This document shows, one piece after another, positions 17,431-30,700 of a stretch of DNA of 64,000 nucleotides. Made by a program: the position numbers and the translations under genes. The stretch is from the NCBI GenBank assembly GCA_016794785.1, contig JAEUHC010000004.1:176900-240899 (forward strand). Direction: 5' to 3'. Numbering within the stretch: the stretch's first letter is position 1; every line of letters begins with the position of its first letter. The notes under the pieces were generated by a model. The model did no database searches. It was not told the origin of the DNA and saw only the letters and a list, made by a program, of their open reading frames with translations. The DNA comes from Opitutaceae bacterium (GTDB lineage Bacteria; Verrucomicrobiota; Verrucomicrobiia; Opitutales; Opitutaceae).

Positions 17431-17470
17431 AAGACGGAGAGAGGGAGGGATGGAGAGACGGGGAGAAGAA
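17431..17470. repeat. single arm of the GGAGAGA-family repeat
   Basis: The GA-rich stretch AGACGGAGAGAGGGAGGGAT, then TGGAGAGACGGGGAGAAG, matches one arm of the palindrome at 10641-10719. No second arm is visible. It fills much of the 65-nt gap between the Gfo/Idh and ThuA genes. Confidence 0.6.
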
Positions 17471-17489
17471 GCCCAGCGATTCGGGAGCG

Positions 17490-18986
<1,497 letters not shown>

Positions 18987-19097
18987 GAGGGGGAGGGGTG
19001 CCACGGAGCTTCGGCGCCCGGACGGCGGGCGCAAACTTCAAAAGCAGCCAGTGATTCCAAGCTCGCCGTCGTCCACCTGCGGCGCGAGCGTCGGCGG
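18987..19097. promoter_or_regulatory. divergent promoter region, Gfo/Idh versus TIM-barrel isomerase
   Basis: The 111-nt region separates two divergently transcribed, functionally related genes, so both promoters, and possibly a shared operator, should lie here. I see no convincing -35/-10 pair or operator palindrome. The purine-rich AGGGGGAGGGG at its left edge is on the plus strand and is not a ribosome site for the minus-strand gene. Confidence 0.4.
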
Positions 19098-20006
19098 ATG
19101 AACCGCCGGACGTTCCTCTCCGTCGGCGCGGGCGCCACCGCCGCCGCGTTTGCCTCCCCTGCCCTCGCCGCCCCCACGCCCAAGCGGAAACTCCGCAAGG
19201 CGATCATGTATTCCACCATCGGGGTGAAGGGCAGCGTGCTCGAAAAATTCCGCGCGATGAAGGCCGCCGGCTTCGAGGGCGTCGAGCCGATGGGCGCGAT
19301 GAATCGCGACGAGGTGCTCGCCGCGCTCAAGGACACCGGCCTGCACGCCGCGAGCGTGTGCGACCACATCCACTGGGTGAAGCCGCTCTCCGCGCCCGAC
19401 GAGGCCACGCGCCAGCTCGGCCTGGATGGCCTCATCCACAGCCTGCACGACGCGAAGGCTTATGGCGCCGGCAGCGTCCTGCTCGTGCCCGGCATCGTGC
19501 GCGGTGCGAGCGTGCGCCCCGGGGACTCGACCTACGAGGAATGCTGGGAGCGCTCCATCGCCGAGATCAGAAAGGCGATCCCGGTCGCGAAAGATCTCGG
19601 CGTGAAAATCTCCATCGAGAACGTCGGCAACAATTTCATCAACGCGCCCCAGCAGGCCGTGGATTATCTCGACGCGATCAACAGCGAGTGGGTCGGCTTT
19701 CACTTCGACATCGGCAACGTGGGCCGGACCGGCCACCCCGCCGAAAAATGGATCGACACGATCGGGAAGCGCATCGTGCGGATCCACGTGAAGGATTTCC
19801 GCGCCGCGCCCGCCACCGGCACGACGAAGGCCGCGGATCGCCCCAAACTGCTTGAGGGCGACACGAACTGGCCGGCCGTGATGGCCGCGCTCGATCGCGC
19901 GGGCTACAGCGGATGGGCGATCACGGAGCAGCCGGGCAACCAAGCGGCGGACGTGGAGACGGCCCGCGATATGGTGCAGCGGCTCGATCGGATTTTCGCG
20001 CTGTAG
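19098..20006 (+). CDS. Tat-exported sugar phosphate isomerase/epimerase family TIM barrel
   Basis: This is a 302-residue AP-endonuclease-2/xylose-isomerase-like TIM barrel. The N-terminus is a Tat signal (MNRRTFLSVGAGATAAAFAS), so the protein acts outside the cytoplasm. Candidate metal and catalytic residues lie in SIENVGNN (Glu), FHFDIGNVG (Asp), IHVKDF (His, Asp) and ITEQPG (Glu), the standard set for this family. Members act as sugar isomerases or epimerases, or as lyases on keto-glycosides. Divergence from a Gfo/Idh gene supports the last role; this is inference. The TAG stop codon forms the edge of the REP-like hairpin at 20003-20063. Confidence 0.9.
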   Translation: MNRRTFLSVGAGATAAAFASPALAAPTPKRKLRKAIMYSTIGVKGSVLEKFRAMKAAGFEGVEPMGAMNRDEVLAALKDTGLHAASVCDHIHWVKPLSAPDEATRQLGLDGLIHSLHDAKAYGAGSVLLVPGIVRGASVRPGDSTYEECWERSIAEIRKAIPVAKDLGVKISIENVGNNFINAPQQAVDYLDAINSEWVGFHFDIGNVGRTGHPAEKWIDTIGKRIVRIHVKDFRAAPATGTTKAADRPKLLEGDTNWPAVMAALDRAGYSGWAITEQPGNQAADVETARDMVQRLDRIFAL

Positions 20007-20059
20007 GGCCTGAGCTTGCTCAGGCCGAAGCCCGTCGAAGGCCTGACCAAGGTCAGGCC

Positions 20060-20063
<4 letters not shown>
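20003..20063. repeat. REP-like double hairpin acting as shared stop and terminator
   Basis: The element begins GTAGGGCCTGA and ends TCAGGCCCTAC. It contains two palindromes, CCTGAGCTTGCTCAGG and CCTGACCAAGGTCAGG. It lies between two convergent genes, and both of their TAG stop codons (20004-20006 plus; 20060-20062 minus) come from its symmetric edges. It probably works as a bidirectional terminator. Confidence 0.85.
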
Positions 20064-21481
<1,418 letters not shown>

Positions 21482-21493
21482 GGGAAAGCAGGA

Positions 21494-24409
21494 TTAATTG
21501 AGGTAACGGAAATCGACGCTCGCGAAGAGCGCCTGGTGGAACTCCGTCCACGCCTCGGTCGAGGCGTCGGCGACGTGGCGCAGGGCGATTTGCTTTTCAC
21601 CCGCCGTCGGCGCGCGGCCGAGCGTGCGGCGGTAGGCGAGATCGATGCGCGCGGCCGCATCGGCGGCGGGTTCGCGCAGCGTGCGCTCGGCGGCGTGGCG
21701 CGCCTGCTCGAGAACAAACGGATGATTCATCAGGAAAAGCGCCTGCGGGGCGACGGCGGAAGCGGCGCGCTGCGCCATGGGGGCGTTGATGTCGGCGAAG
21801 TCGAAGACCTCGAACAGCTCGAGCCGGGTGTTGCGGAAGGCCGGCGTGTAGAGGCTGCGGCGCGTGTCGGTGAAGACGTAGCCGTATTCGCTCGTGGCCA
21901 TCGCGCCCGGCGCGGCCTTGCCGGAACCGATGTTGGGCCCGCCCAGCGTGAGGTCGAGTTGCCCGGCGGCCCAGAGCATCGCATCGCGGATCTCCTCGGC
22001 TTCGAGGCGGCGGCGGGGCGCGTGGGTGAAGAGGCGGTTGTCCGGATCCAGGCGCGCGGCATCAGGCGCGGGCGCGGAGGCGAGCTGGTAGGTGCGTGAG
22101 AGCATGATGGCGCGGACGAGTTTTTTCACCGACCAGCCGTCGGCCACGAAACGCTGCGCCAGATGGTCCAGCAGCGCGGGATGCGAGGGTCGCTCTCCGG
22201 TCGTGCCGAAATTATCTACAGTCCGCACGAGGCCCGCGCCCATGAGCCAGGCCCACACGCGATTGACCGCGACGCGCGCCGTGAGCGGATTATCCGGGCT
22301 CGCCATCCAGTCGGCGAGTTCACGGCGGCCGCTCTCGGTCGGGGAAAACGTCGGCGATTCACCGCGCATCGCGACCTGGAGGAAACCGCGCGGGACCTTC
22401 GGCCCGAGGTTGCGCGCGATGCCGCGGACCCGGATCTCGGTGTCGCCGATCTCACCGGTGGCCTCGCGCACGCTCATCGCGACCGGGCGCTTGGGGCCGG
22501 AGGCGACGAGCTTCTTCAAATCGGCCTCGAGCGTGCGCAGCTCGGCGGCGGCCTTGCGTGCCACAGGATCGGCGGGTTCGGCGGCGGTTTTCTTCGCAGC
22601 CTTCTTCGGGCCGTCAGCCGTGCCCGCAAGCACGACGGTCGCGGGTTCGGCCGGAATGAGCTGGAGCGCATCGACGATCACATGGCCATCGGTGCCCTCG
22701 GTGGAGACAAGGATGTAGCCGGCGCCGTCCTTCTCGAAACGGAACTGCCCGAGGCGGACAAAGTGCCCGTCGAGCGGCGGAGCCTGGCGCTGGTTCACGG
22801 TCACGGTGCTCTCGCCATCGGCGTGCAGGATCGTGACGGGCACGTTGGACGCCCGGTTCGGCTGCGCCGTGTAGGCGAGGCGCACATCGTAGAGCCCGCC
22901 CTGCGTGATCACCGGGGAGAAGGTAATCGTGCGCTGGCCCTTTTCCTCGTTGTTATCGGTCAGGTAGCCCTCACCGAGAAAGGGCTTCACCGCGGTGGAT
23001 GACTTCCACGCGCCCACGATCTTCGCGCGCTGGTCGTCGAGCACGAGGCCGGGGAGCGTGGCGAGGGAGGCGGGCCGGGCGGCGGTCGCGACCTTGCGCA
23101 CGGCGGCGATCTGTTTTTCGAGGGCGGCCACCTTCGCGGCGTGGGCGGCGATTTCCAGCTCGGCCTCGGCTTCCACGGGCAGCTCGGCGTCCACCCAGCG
23201 CGCGACGTTGTCGGTGTAATTGTGCAGCGTGTGCGTGCTGCGGAGGATGCCCGCGAGCGCATGGTAGTCCCGCGTCGGGATCGGATCGAACTTGTGGTCG
23301 TGGCAGCGCGCGCAGCCGATGGTGAGACCGAGGAAGGCCTTGCCCATCGTGTCGAGCTGCTCGTCGATGATGTCCATGCGGAGCTGATCCTTGTTCTGCT
23401 CCTCGTAGTTGGTCGGGCCGAGGGCGAGAAACGCCGTCGCCGCGATCTGCCGGCGACGCGCTTCGGGCGTGGCCGCTGGGAGCAAATCTCCCGCAATTTG
23501 CTCGCGGATGAAGCGGTCGAAAGGCACGTCGCGATTGACCGCATCAATCACGTAGTCGCGGTAGCGCCAGGCGTCCTTGAACATCAGCGTGCGCCCGCCG
23601 CCGCTCGATTCGGCGAAGCGCGCCACATCAAGCCAGCGCCGGCCCCAGCGCTCGCCGAAGTGCGGCGAGGCCAGCAGGCCATCGACCACCGCCGCAAACG
23701 CGTCCGGCATCGGCCGCGCGTCGCGCACAAAGGCCTCGATCGCCTCGGGCGCGGGCGGCAGGCCGGTGAGATCGAACGTCGCGCGCCGCAGCAGCGCAGC
23801 ACGCTCGGCGTCGGCCGCGGGCCGCAGGCCCTTGCTGCCCCACTCTGCCGCGATGAACCGATCAATGTCGGTGCGCGGCCAGGTGCCCGCGACGTTGGGC
23901 ACGGGCGGATTTACCGGCGGAACGAACGACCAGAATGATTTTCCCTCCTCGACGGTCATGCCCGATTTTTTCCCGGCCTCCGCCGTGGCGGCGACCGCGG
24001 CCGGGGCCGGCTCGTTGGGTGCGGGCGCGCCGCGCCTCACCCACTCCTCCAGCAGCGCGATCTCGGCGCGCGGAAGCTGGGTTTTCGGCGGCATCTCCTC
24101 GAACTCGAGGCCCGTGTAGCGGATAGCCTTGATGAGCGGGCTCTCGTCCACCTTGCCCGGCAAGACCGCGGGCCCGGAATCGCCGCCCTGCAACCAGCCG
24201 GCCGCGTGATCGAGGCGCAGGCCGGCCTTCACCTTTTTCTCGGCCGCGTGGCATTCGTAGCAGCGCTCGATCAGCAAGGGGCGGATTTTCTTCTCGAAAA
24301 ACTCGAGGTCGGCGGCGGACGGCAGTGCAGCGAACGCGGAGCCGGCGCAGCCAATCGTCGCCAGCAAGCGAAAGGCACGGGACGAAACAAGCATGAGGCC
24401 GGGTGACAT
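21494..24409 (-). CDS. PSCyt1-DUF1549-DUF1553 cytochrome protein (second of three)
   Basis: The protein has 971 residues. A signal peptide spans roughly residues 1-28. PSCyt1 has CYECH at 50-54 and DLEFFEKKIRPLLIERC before it. DUF1549 has DIDRFIAAEWGSKGL, FGERWGRRWLDVARFAESSG and CARCHDHKFDPIPTRDYH. A central carbohydrate-binding-like beta region (about 500-650; FSPVITQGGLYDVRLAYTA, HVIVDALQLIP) resembles the xanthan-lyase-like domain found between these modules. An AK-rich linker (KKAAKKTAAEP) precedes DUF1553 (NPLTARVAVNRVWAWLMG). The start at 24409 could instead be 24394. A frame open upstream to 24520 runs into a pseudogene and is not used. Confidence 0.9.
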   Translation of the reverse strand: MSPGLMLVSSRAFRLLATIGCAGSAFAALPSAADLEFFEKKIRPLLIERCYECHAAEKKVKAGLRLDHAAGWLQGGDSGPAVLPGKVDESPLIKAIRYTGLEFEEMPPKTQLPRAEIALLEEWVRRGAPAPNEPAPAAVAATAEAGKKSGMTVEEGKSFWSFVPPVNPPVPNVAGTWPRTDIDRFIAAEWGSKGLRPAADAERAALLRRATFDLTGLPPAPEAIEAFVRDARPMPDAFAAVVDGLLASPHFGERWGRRWLDVARFAESSGGGRTLMFKDAWRYRDYVIDAVNRDVPFDRFIREQIAGDLLPAATPEARRRQIAATAFLALGPTNYEEQNKDQLRMDIIDEQLDTMGKAFLGLTIGCARCHDHKFDPIPTRDYHALAGILRSTHTLHNYTDNVARWVDAELPVEAEAELEIAAHAAKVAALEKQIAAVRKVATAARPASLATLPGLVLDDQRAKIVGAWKSSTAVKPFLGEGYLTDNNEEKGQRTITFSPVITQGGLYDVRLAYTAQPNRASNVPVTILHADGESTVTVNQRQAPPLDGHFVRLGQFRFEKDGAGYILVSTEGTDGHVIVDALQLIPAEPATVVLAGTADGPKKAAKKTAAEPADPVARKAAAELRTLEADLKKLVASGPKRPVAMSVREATGEIGDTEIRVRGIARNLGPKVPRGFLQVAMRGESPTFSPTESGRRELADWMASPDNPLTARVAVNRVWAWLMGAGLVRTVDNFGTTGERPSHPALLDHLAQRFVADGWSVKKLVRAIMLSRTYQLASAPAPDAARLDPDNRLFTHAPRRRLEAEEIRDAMLWAAGQLDLTLGGPNIGSGKAAPGAMATSEYGYVFTDTRRSLYTPAFRNTRLELFEVFDFADINAPMAQRAASAVAPQALFLMNHPFVLEQARHAAERTLREPAADAAARIDLAYRRTLGRAPTAGEKQIALRHVADASTEAWTEFHQALFASVDFRYLN

Positions 24410-24522
24410 GGGGTAAACGAGAGCGTGTCGGTGGGCAGCCCAATGCGAACGGAGCAAACGGCTGACCGCAAGGGTCGTTTCAACACCTGGCTCCAGAAGG
24501 GAGCACACCCATACTCCCACTG

Positions 24523-24852
24523 CGGCAACGGGAGAAAAGTGGCCGCAAGATCAGAAGCTGACCACATGATTTCATCGAGTCGATCGCGCAGGTGAGCTTC
24601 CGTCCGCGCCGTGGAACAGTTGCCGAGAGAGACGCCGATGATCTTGGGTGGCGCTCAGCGCAGGAAACTGAGGTGGTGGAAATCCTCGTCCTTCGAGACA
24701 ATCGTGAAGCCGGTCTCCAATGCGTGCCGCCAGATAAGCGGGTCGGCCGCGCGGACCAAACCGAGGTTTCGCACGTGTTCGCTACCGGGAAAAATATCCG
24801 CCAAGCTCGTAAATAGTGTCGGCGAGAGGTTTTCGTCGAATAGCAGTTTCAC
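24523..24852 (-). pseudogene. DUF5615 PIN-like toxin with in-frame stop
   Basis: The gene starts at GTG (24852) and reads MKLLFDENLSPTLF...TIVSKDEDFHHLSFLR, the N-terminal two thirds of a DUF5615 (PIN-like) toxin. An in-frame TGA lies at 24655-24657. Right after it the same frame continues APPKIIGVSLGNCSTARTEA, the conserved end of the family, up to about 24523. One change of a glycine codon GGA to TGA would explain the break. Downstream the frame has lost its natural stop. The GTG start overlaps the stop of the DUF433 partner. It is either a dead toxin or, less likely, a sequencing error. Confidence 0.85.
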
Positions 24853-25076
24853 GCCGCGTGGCTGCGGTAGATCCGACGCTCACGGTCGGCGGCGAACGCG
24901 AGGCAGGTCTTCAGATGCTCGGCGGTGAAATCAGGAAAGTCGGCTAGGATTTCCTGTTCGGTCATCCCGACGGCGAGGTAATCGAGGACATCGTAGACCG
25001 TGATACGAAGCCCGCGGATGCAGCGTTTACCCCCAAGCTTGTCAGCCTCGATCGTGATGATGTGCTCATAGTTTAT
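24849..25076 (-). pseudogene. DUF433 antitoxin, start codon lost (ATA)
   Basis: The frame reads NYEHIITIEADKLGGKRCIR, then GLRITVYDVLDYLA, MTEQEILADFPDFT and CLAFAADRERR, a full-length DUF433 antitoxin of about 75 residues. The place where family members have their initiator Met is ATA (25074-25076). There is no in-frame ATG or GTG for at least 40 nt upstream; the ATG nearby (25112-25110) is out of frame and hits a stop after five codons. A GAGAGG sequence lies 13 nt before the ATA. The stop codon overlaps the GTG of the DUF5615 gene, the usual antitoxin-toxin order. Weak translation from ATA cannot be ruled out. Confidence 0.8.
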
Positions 25077-25181
25077 CGTTGAGGAAATGCCTCTCAGCGG
25101 GAAGTTGGCATGACCGAGTTCGTGTGGAGTGGAACGGCGGCTGCGAGCAAAGTGTCAACGGTCGAAAGACCCACGGCTCTT

Positions 25182-25202
25182 AGCTTGACGGATGGTCAAG
25201 CT
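25182..25202 (-). terminator. stem-loop downstream of the esterase gene
   Basis: AGCTTGAC and GTCAAGCT form a perfect 8-bp stem with a 5-nt loop, 57 nt after the esterase stop codon. There is no T-run, so its role as a terminator is uncertain. Confidence 0.4.
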
Positions 25203-25258
25203 CCCAGTGCCGGGGTATTCTGCGCCGACGTCCCAGCGTTTTGGCCGTGCCGCTACCG

Positions 25259-26194
25259 TCACCGTTTATTCGGCATCGGCAGAGCAAATCGCAGGCCTCG
25301 GCTGAGCGCCGCAAGCGAAACGGAATCATGACTCTCGTCCGGAAAAAGCGTCCACATGACAACAAGCCCGTGGGGCGCGAGCGCCTTCAGCCGGTCGGCC
25401 AGCTCGATAGCATTGTCGATCATACGCCCTTCGTCTTTTTCACGGAGGGCCGGGTCGGGGCCGCGATATTGTTCATTTCCGGCCGACGTAATCAGCACCC
25501 GCAGATTCAGTCCACCGGCCTTTAGTCGGCTCGCAAATGCCGCCTCATCTTCCAGCACCTGCCGGTCATTCCACCAGATAGAGGGACTCGCGATGATGTA
25601 AGTGCTAAACGTCTCGGGATGCCGCAAGAGCACCCGAAGGGCCAGCAGACCACCGAGAGACTTTCCGTAAAGAACCTGCCGCGCCCGATCCACGGTAACG
25701 CGTGTAGCCACGAAGGCTTTTATCTCTTCTTCGATCACACGAATGAAGCCATCACCGCCGCCGTAGTTGCCCGCGGGCATGCTACGCGATTCGGGAGACA
25801 GGCTAAAATCGAACCGCCGTCGCTCTGAAATCTCCTTGGTCGATTCCGTCGGATAGCCAATTGCAACAACGATGGCGGGCGGCAGGTCACTACCCCGCTC
25901 ACTCGTCAAAGTGTCAGACAAAGCCCGGAAATACCGATTCCCGTCGAGCAGGTAGATGACCGGATAAGCCGTATCGCGCTGCGCTCCCCTTGGCACGGAA
26001 ATCATAACGCGATAGGCGAGTCCATTGATCCGCGACGTGAAATCGAATTGGCTCTCTCGTGACACGACAACCGGACCCGCGTCTCGAAACTCCGGAGCCG
26101 CAACCGGCGCTTGGGGAGCTTCAGCCGCTGCGCCCCGCGCGAAAAAAGGCATTCCGGCCAAAACAATTCCGAAGCCAAAACGTGGAAGATTCAC
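25259..26194 (-). CDS. exported alpha/beta-hydrolase, esterase-D/IroE-like
   Basis: This is a 311-residue serine esterase of the putative-esterase (PF00756-like) family. A short signal peptide (about 1-24, ending ARGAAA) suggests periplasmic location. The segment YPVIYLLDGNRYF is typical of the family's first strand. The nucleophile elbow is YGKSLGG, with Ser179. The C-terminal catalytic histidine is probably in FPDESHDSV. Substrates of relatives include siderophore esters, feruloyl esters and acetylated sugars; none can be chosen here. The gene and its 5' flank look less GC-rich than their neighbours, as does the adjacent toxin-antitoxin remnant, which suggests horizontally acquired DNA. Confidence 0.85.
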   Translation of the reverse strand: MNLPRFGFGIVLAGMPFFARGAAAEAPQAPVAAPEFRDAGPVVVSRESQFDFTSRINGLAYRVMISVPRGAQRDTAYPVIYLLDGNRYFRALSDTLTSERGSDLPPAIVVAIGYPTESTKEISERRRFDFSLSPESRSMPAGNYGGGDGFIRVIEEEIKAFVATRVTVDRARQVLYGKSLGGLLALRVLLRHPETFSTYIIASPSIWWNDRQVLEDEAAFASRLKAGGLNLRVLITSAGNEQYRGPDPALREKDEGRMIDNAIELADRLKALAPHGLVVMWTLFPDESHDSVSLAALSRGLRFALPMPNKR

Positions 26195-26338
26195 CCACGC
26201 ATACCATCAGAGCCCCCTTCCGCCGCCAACCCATTTTCCGACCGAGAGCCCTCACTTCTCCGTTGAATTTTCACTGCTCACTCCCTGCGAAAGTAGCGTT
26301 CAAATGGTAAGATTATTTCACGCGAACCCGCTAAACTG

Positions 26339-27616
26339 TCACCCAAACAGCGCCGCGATGGGCTTGCCCCCGTCGGTGATTGGCACGGGGCGGTCGCCGT
26401 CGTGGAGGTTTTTCGTGTAGTCGATGCCGAGCGCGGCGTGAATCGTGGCGAAGAAATCCGGCACGCTCACGGGATCGCGGGCGATTTTTTTGGAGAGTTC
26501 GTCGGTCTCGCCGTAGGCGCCGCGGTGGCGCAGGCCGCCGCCGGCCAGCACGCAGCTGAAGGTCCGCCCCTGGTGCCCGCGGCCGCCGCCGCTGTCGAAC
26601 TCCGGCGGGCGCCCAAACTCGCCCGTGATCACGATCAGCGTGCGGTCGAGCAGGCGGCGCGCCTGCAGGTCGCGCATGAGCGCAGCCAGCGCGATGTCGA
26701 GGTCGGCGATGAGCACGTGCTGCTGCTTGATGCCACCATTATGCACGTCCCAGCCGGTGCCGTTGACGAAATTCAGGTTGTGCGAGACCTCGATGAAGCG
26801 CACGCCGCGCTCGACGAGCCGGCGCGCGAGCAGGCAGCGCTGGCCGAACTCGCCGCCGTAGCCCTCGCGGAGCGCAGCCTTTTCCTCGTCGAGCTTGAAG
26901 CTGCGCATGAAGTCCGGGCTGCTGAGCTTGAGGCTCTGGTCGATCGCGGCGTCGTAGTCGGCGCGCGCGCCGCTGGCGGTCACGGGGGATTGCCGGCGCA
27001 GCTCGGCCAGGAGGTGGTCGCGGCGTTCCTGCCGGGCCGCGGCGATGCCTTCGGGCCGGGTGAGCCCGGCGGGCCCTTGGCTCGTGTCGGTGAGATAGAG
27101 GTAGCCGGCCTTGGCGCCTAGGAAACCCGGGCCACGCGTGAGATTCGGGTAGCCGATGAGCACGTAAGGCGGCACGCCATCCGCCACGGCGCGGCGCTCG
27201 TGCGCGACAACGGAGCCGAGCGAGGGATAAACGACGGTCCCGCTCACGGGCCGGCCGGTGTGCATGCGGTTGGTGGCGGCCGCGTGCTCGTCGATCACGT
27301 CGTGAAAAACCGTGCGCACCGCGGTCACGCGGTCCATGAGCCGCGCGGTGCGCGGCAGGTGCTCGCACACCTGCACGCCGGGCACGGCGGTGTCGATGGC
27401 GTCGTAGTAGGCGCCCGCGATCTTCTTCGCGGGATCGCCGCGACGCTTGGGATCGAAGGTGTCGATCTGCGACATGCCGCCCCCGAGCCAGATGGAGATG
27501 ACGTGCTCGGCCTTGCCCTTGATCAGCGCCGTGGCGGGCGCGGAAACGGCACCGCGGGACAGATGCGGCAAAAGCGACGCGGCGGCGGTAGAGGCGAGGA
27601 ATTGGCGGCGGTTCAT
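26339..27616 (-). CDS. DUF1501 family protein, Tat-exported (third of three)
   Basis: This is a 425-residue DUF1501 protein, the shortest of the three. The Tat signal is [18 protein letters not shown]. Motifs include [59 protein letters not shown] and the C-terminal [20 protein letters not shown]. It belongs to the subgroup that starts directly with the Tat motif and differs clearly from the other two, so the three pairs are not recent duplicates. It lies 156 nt after the LamG-DUF1553 gene, with a palindromic repeat between them. Confidence 0.91.
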   Translation of the reverse strand: MNRRQFLASTAAASLLPHLSRGAVSAPATALIKGKAEHVISIWLGGGMSQIDTFDPKRRGDPAKKIAGAYYDAIDTAVPGVQVCEHLPRTARLMDRVTAVRTVFHDVIDEHAAATNRMHTGRPVSGTVVYPSLGSVVAHERRAVADGVPPYVLIGYPNLTRGPGFLGAKAGYLYLTDTSQGPAGLTRPEGIAAARQERRDHLLAELRRQSPVTASGARADYDAAIDQSLKLSSPDFMRSFKLDEEKAALREGYGGEFGQRCLLARRLVERGVRFIEVSHNLNFVNGTGWDVHNGGIKQQHVLIADLDIALAALMRDLQARRLLDRTLIVITGEFGRPPEFDSGGGRGHQGRTFSCVLAGGGLRHRGAYGETDELSKKIARDPVSVPDFFATIHAALGIDYTKNLHDGDRPVPITDGGKPIAALFG

Positions 27617-27654
27617 GGCGGAAATGGAAACTAAAATATCAAACTACGAATTTT

Positions 27655-27744
27655 GTCACAGAGCGCACAGAGATCGAACCGGAGGTCACAGAGCACAGCA
27701 TCTTCCTCTGTGATCTCTGTGTCTCCTCCGTGCCCTCTGTGTCC
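27655..27744. repeat. palindromic CACAGAG-family repeat, copy 2
   Basis: The left arm (GTCACAGAGCGCACAGAGAT, then GGAGGTCACAGAGCACAG) and the right arm (CCTCTGTGATCTCTGTGTCT, then CCTCCGTGCCCTCTGTGT) are nearly adjacent, with a loop of about 6 nt. This is the most compact copy and could form a long hairpin in the mRNA between the cytochrome and DUF1501 genes. Confidence 0.85.
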
Positions 27745-27772
27745 CAATCGGTGACTGTCTTCATTCTGGTGT

Positions 27773-30700
27773 TCACGGCAGCCACACGAACTCGCGGGTG
27801 TTCACGAGGCTCCACACCACGTCCTCGAAGGCCTCGCGCCAGGCGGGGCGGAGGCGGGCGTCGGGGGGCGGGCCGAGGCGCGCGCGCTGCTCCATCTCGA
27901 GCATGACGTTGGTCGCCTCGGGCATGAGGTGCGTGGACCAGGAGAGCGGCGGCAACGGCGGGAGCGGCTTGGGCGGCACCACCTCGGCGGCGGGGAGGAC
28001 GCGGGTCGCAAAACCCTCGCTCAGCGAACGCACGAGCGGGACGCGCTCGCTGGCGGTGGGGAGACGGCCGATCACGCGCACAAACAAGCTCTCCGCCAGT
28101 GCCTCGGGCGAGGCGGCGGCGACCGCGAGCTCGGCGATCTCGCTGCCGTGGGCGGCGCGCGTGAGCCAGGAGGACACGATGCCGTTGGCGAGCGCGCCGG
28201 GCTGGAGCACGTTCGGATCGGCCTCTCGATCGGTGCGCGGGTTCTGGCGCGCGCCGGTCCAGCCGAAGGCCTCGAGCACATCGGCGACGGCCTGCGCGCG
28301 CGGCAGGTTGAGGCTCGGGCGATCACGCTCGTTGGAGAGGCTGGCGAGCATCCACGCGCGGCGCGGCGTGCCGAGCGTGATGAACGTGTCGGGCGAGCGG
28401 CGCGCATCGAGGTCCATGGTGATTTCCTCAACCTGCATCGGCTGGCCGGAGACGGCGAAGAGCGCATCGACCACCTGCTCGGCCGAGAGGCGGCGCGCAT
28501 CGGGTGCGGCGAAGAAGCGCTGGCCCGCGGGGGCCGTGAGATTGGCGCCGGTGGCCGGCCGCTGGTAGGCCTGCGAGGTGAGCACGAGCCGCGCGATGTG
28601 CCGCAGATCGAAACCGTGCGCGACGAACTCGCGCGCGAGCCAGGCGAGCAGCTCGGGATGGCTCGCCTCGCGGCCTTCCCAATCATGCGCGGGCTCGACG
28701 ATGCCGGCACCCATGAGCCGCTTCCACACGCGGTTCACGACGACCTGGGCAAAGCGCGTGTTGTGCGGCGCGGTCACGAGGGCGGCGAGGCGCTCGCGGG
28801 TGTCGCGCGGATTTTGCACGAGCGCGTCGAGCGACGCGTCGTCGGCTGCACCGGTGATGTCGGCAAAGGGCCACGTCGGCGGCACCGGTTGCTTGGGCGG
28901 CAGCGTGACCTTGATGAGCGAATCGCGGGCTTTCTTTTCAAAGAACTCCGCGGGCACGGTGCTCGACGCGGGCACGGTCACCGGCTTGCGCTCGAAGAAC
29001 GCCGCGAGCGAGTAGAGATCCTGCTGCTTGGTCTTGTGGTAGGGCGAGTCGTGGCAGCGGGCGCACTGGAGCTCGATGCCGAGGAAGGCGGTCGCGACGA
29101 TGTGGCCCTTGGCCGCGAACGGGGCGTCGTTGTCCGCCGCGAGCCCGAAGCCTGCGCTGCCGCCCTCGCGCTCGCTGCCGCGCAGCATGATCAACTCGGT
29201 CACGAGGCGGTCCATCGGCTTGCCGTCGCGCAGCGCCTCGTGGAGGTAGAAGCGGAAGGGGCCGGTGTTGTTGAGGCTCGGCTTCACGATGTTCGGATTC
29301 TCGCCGAGCACATCCTGCCAGTAGCTCACCCAGTGGTCGGCCCAGCGTTCGTCGGCGAGCAAGCGGTCGATCGCGCGTGCGCGCTTGTCCGGCGCGCGGT
29401 CGGCGAGGAAGGCGCGCAACTCGCTCTCGCCGGGCGGCACGCCCACGGTGTCGAAATACACACGGCGCAGAAAAGCCGCGTCGTCCACGACCGGCGCGCG
29501 CGCGACGGTCTCCGGCGCGAGCGGCGCGGCGGGCCACGCGGCGCCGGCGTCGATCCAAGCCTTGAGCGTGGCGATCTGCGCGGGGGTGAGCGGCGGGGAT
29601 TTGGCCGGCATGCGCTCCTCCTCGTCGGCATGGATGATGCGCGCGAAAAGTTCACTCTTGGCGGCGTTGCCCGGGACGAGCGCGGGGATCTTCGACTCGC
29701 CACCCGCGAGCGCGGCGGCGCGGGTGTCGAGCTTAAGGCCGCCCTTGTCCTTCTCGCCATGACAGCGGAAGCAGCCGTCGCGCAGGATGGGGAGGACGTT
29801 TTCGTGGAAATGCTTCGCCTCCGCCGCCGGCGTCTTGGCCGCCTCGGCGACCGCGCGATCAATCTTGGCGCCGAGGAAGGCATCGATCGGGTGCGCCGCC
29901 CCGGCGGGCACGGGCACGGCCTGCGTGGCGGCCCACGAGCGCGCGGCTTCGTGGCGCTTTTTCCAGAATGCTTCCTGGGAAAGGGCAGCGGCGCGGCGCG
30001 TGGTGTCGTCGAACGCGACGAGGTCGGCCTCGGTCCGCGCGAGCGCGGCGGTCACGGCGGCGTCGGTGAGCGGCACGGGCTCGAGCTTCGCACCGGCGGG
30101 CTGGAGCACGTGGAAGGGGCGGCCGTCGGCCGTCTCGACGGCGACGGTGAACTCGCCCGATTCCACGCGGTAGCGCCGTCCGCCGACGATGTTCTCAACG
30201 ACGACACGCTGCGGCGCGCCGGGCTGCACGGTGATTTCCCCAAATACTTCCTGCACGCCATACGCCACCGAGCGCAGGCCCGGCGCGGGGGGCGCCGGCA
30301 CCGGCTCCACCGGATCGTAGCCGCCGGAGTCGGGCCGGTGGGGCTTGGTGCTCGCGACGAGCGCGCCCTCGAACCAGAGGCGCGCCAAGCCGCGGGCGCG
30401 GAAAACCACCCGGTGCTTGCCGGGCGGCAGCGAGACATCGGCCGCCAGGCGCGCAAGCACGGGCGGCTTCCAGCTCGCGCGGATGCCCCAGTCGTCGTAG
30501 CGCAGCGGGAAACGCGGCAGCAGAAATTCGCGCGCCGACCAACGCAGGATCTCGGCGGGGAGTTTTTCCCCCTCGTTGAGCCAGCGGTCATGCGTCGGCA
30601 TGCCTTCGTGAAACGTGGCGAGCACGCGCCCGGCCGGAATCGCGCCGAGATCGGGCATCACCGCCGGCGCGGGCTTGGCAGCGATCGTGGCGGGGCCGAC

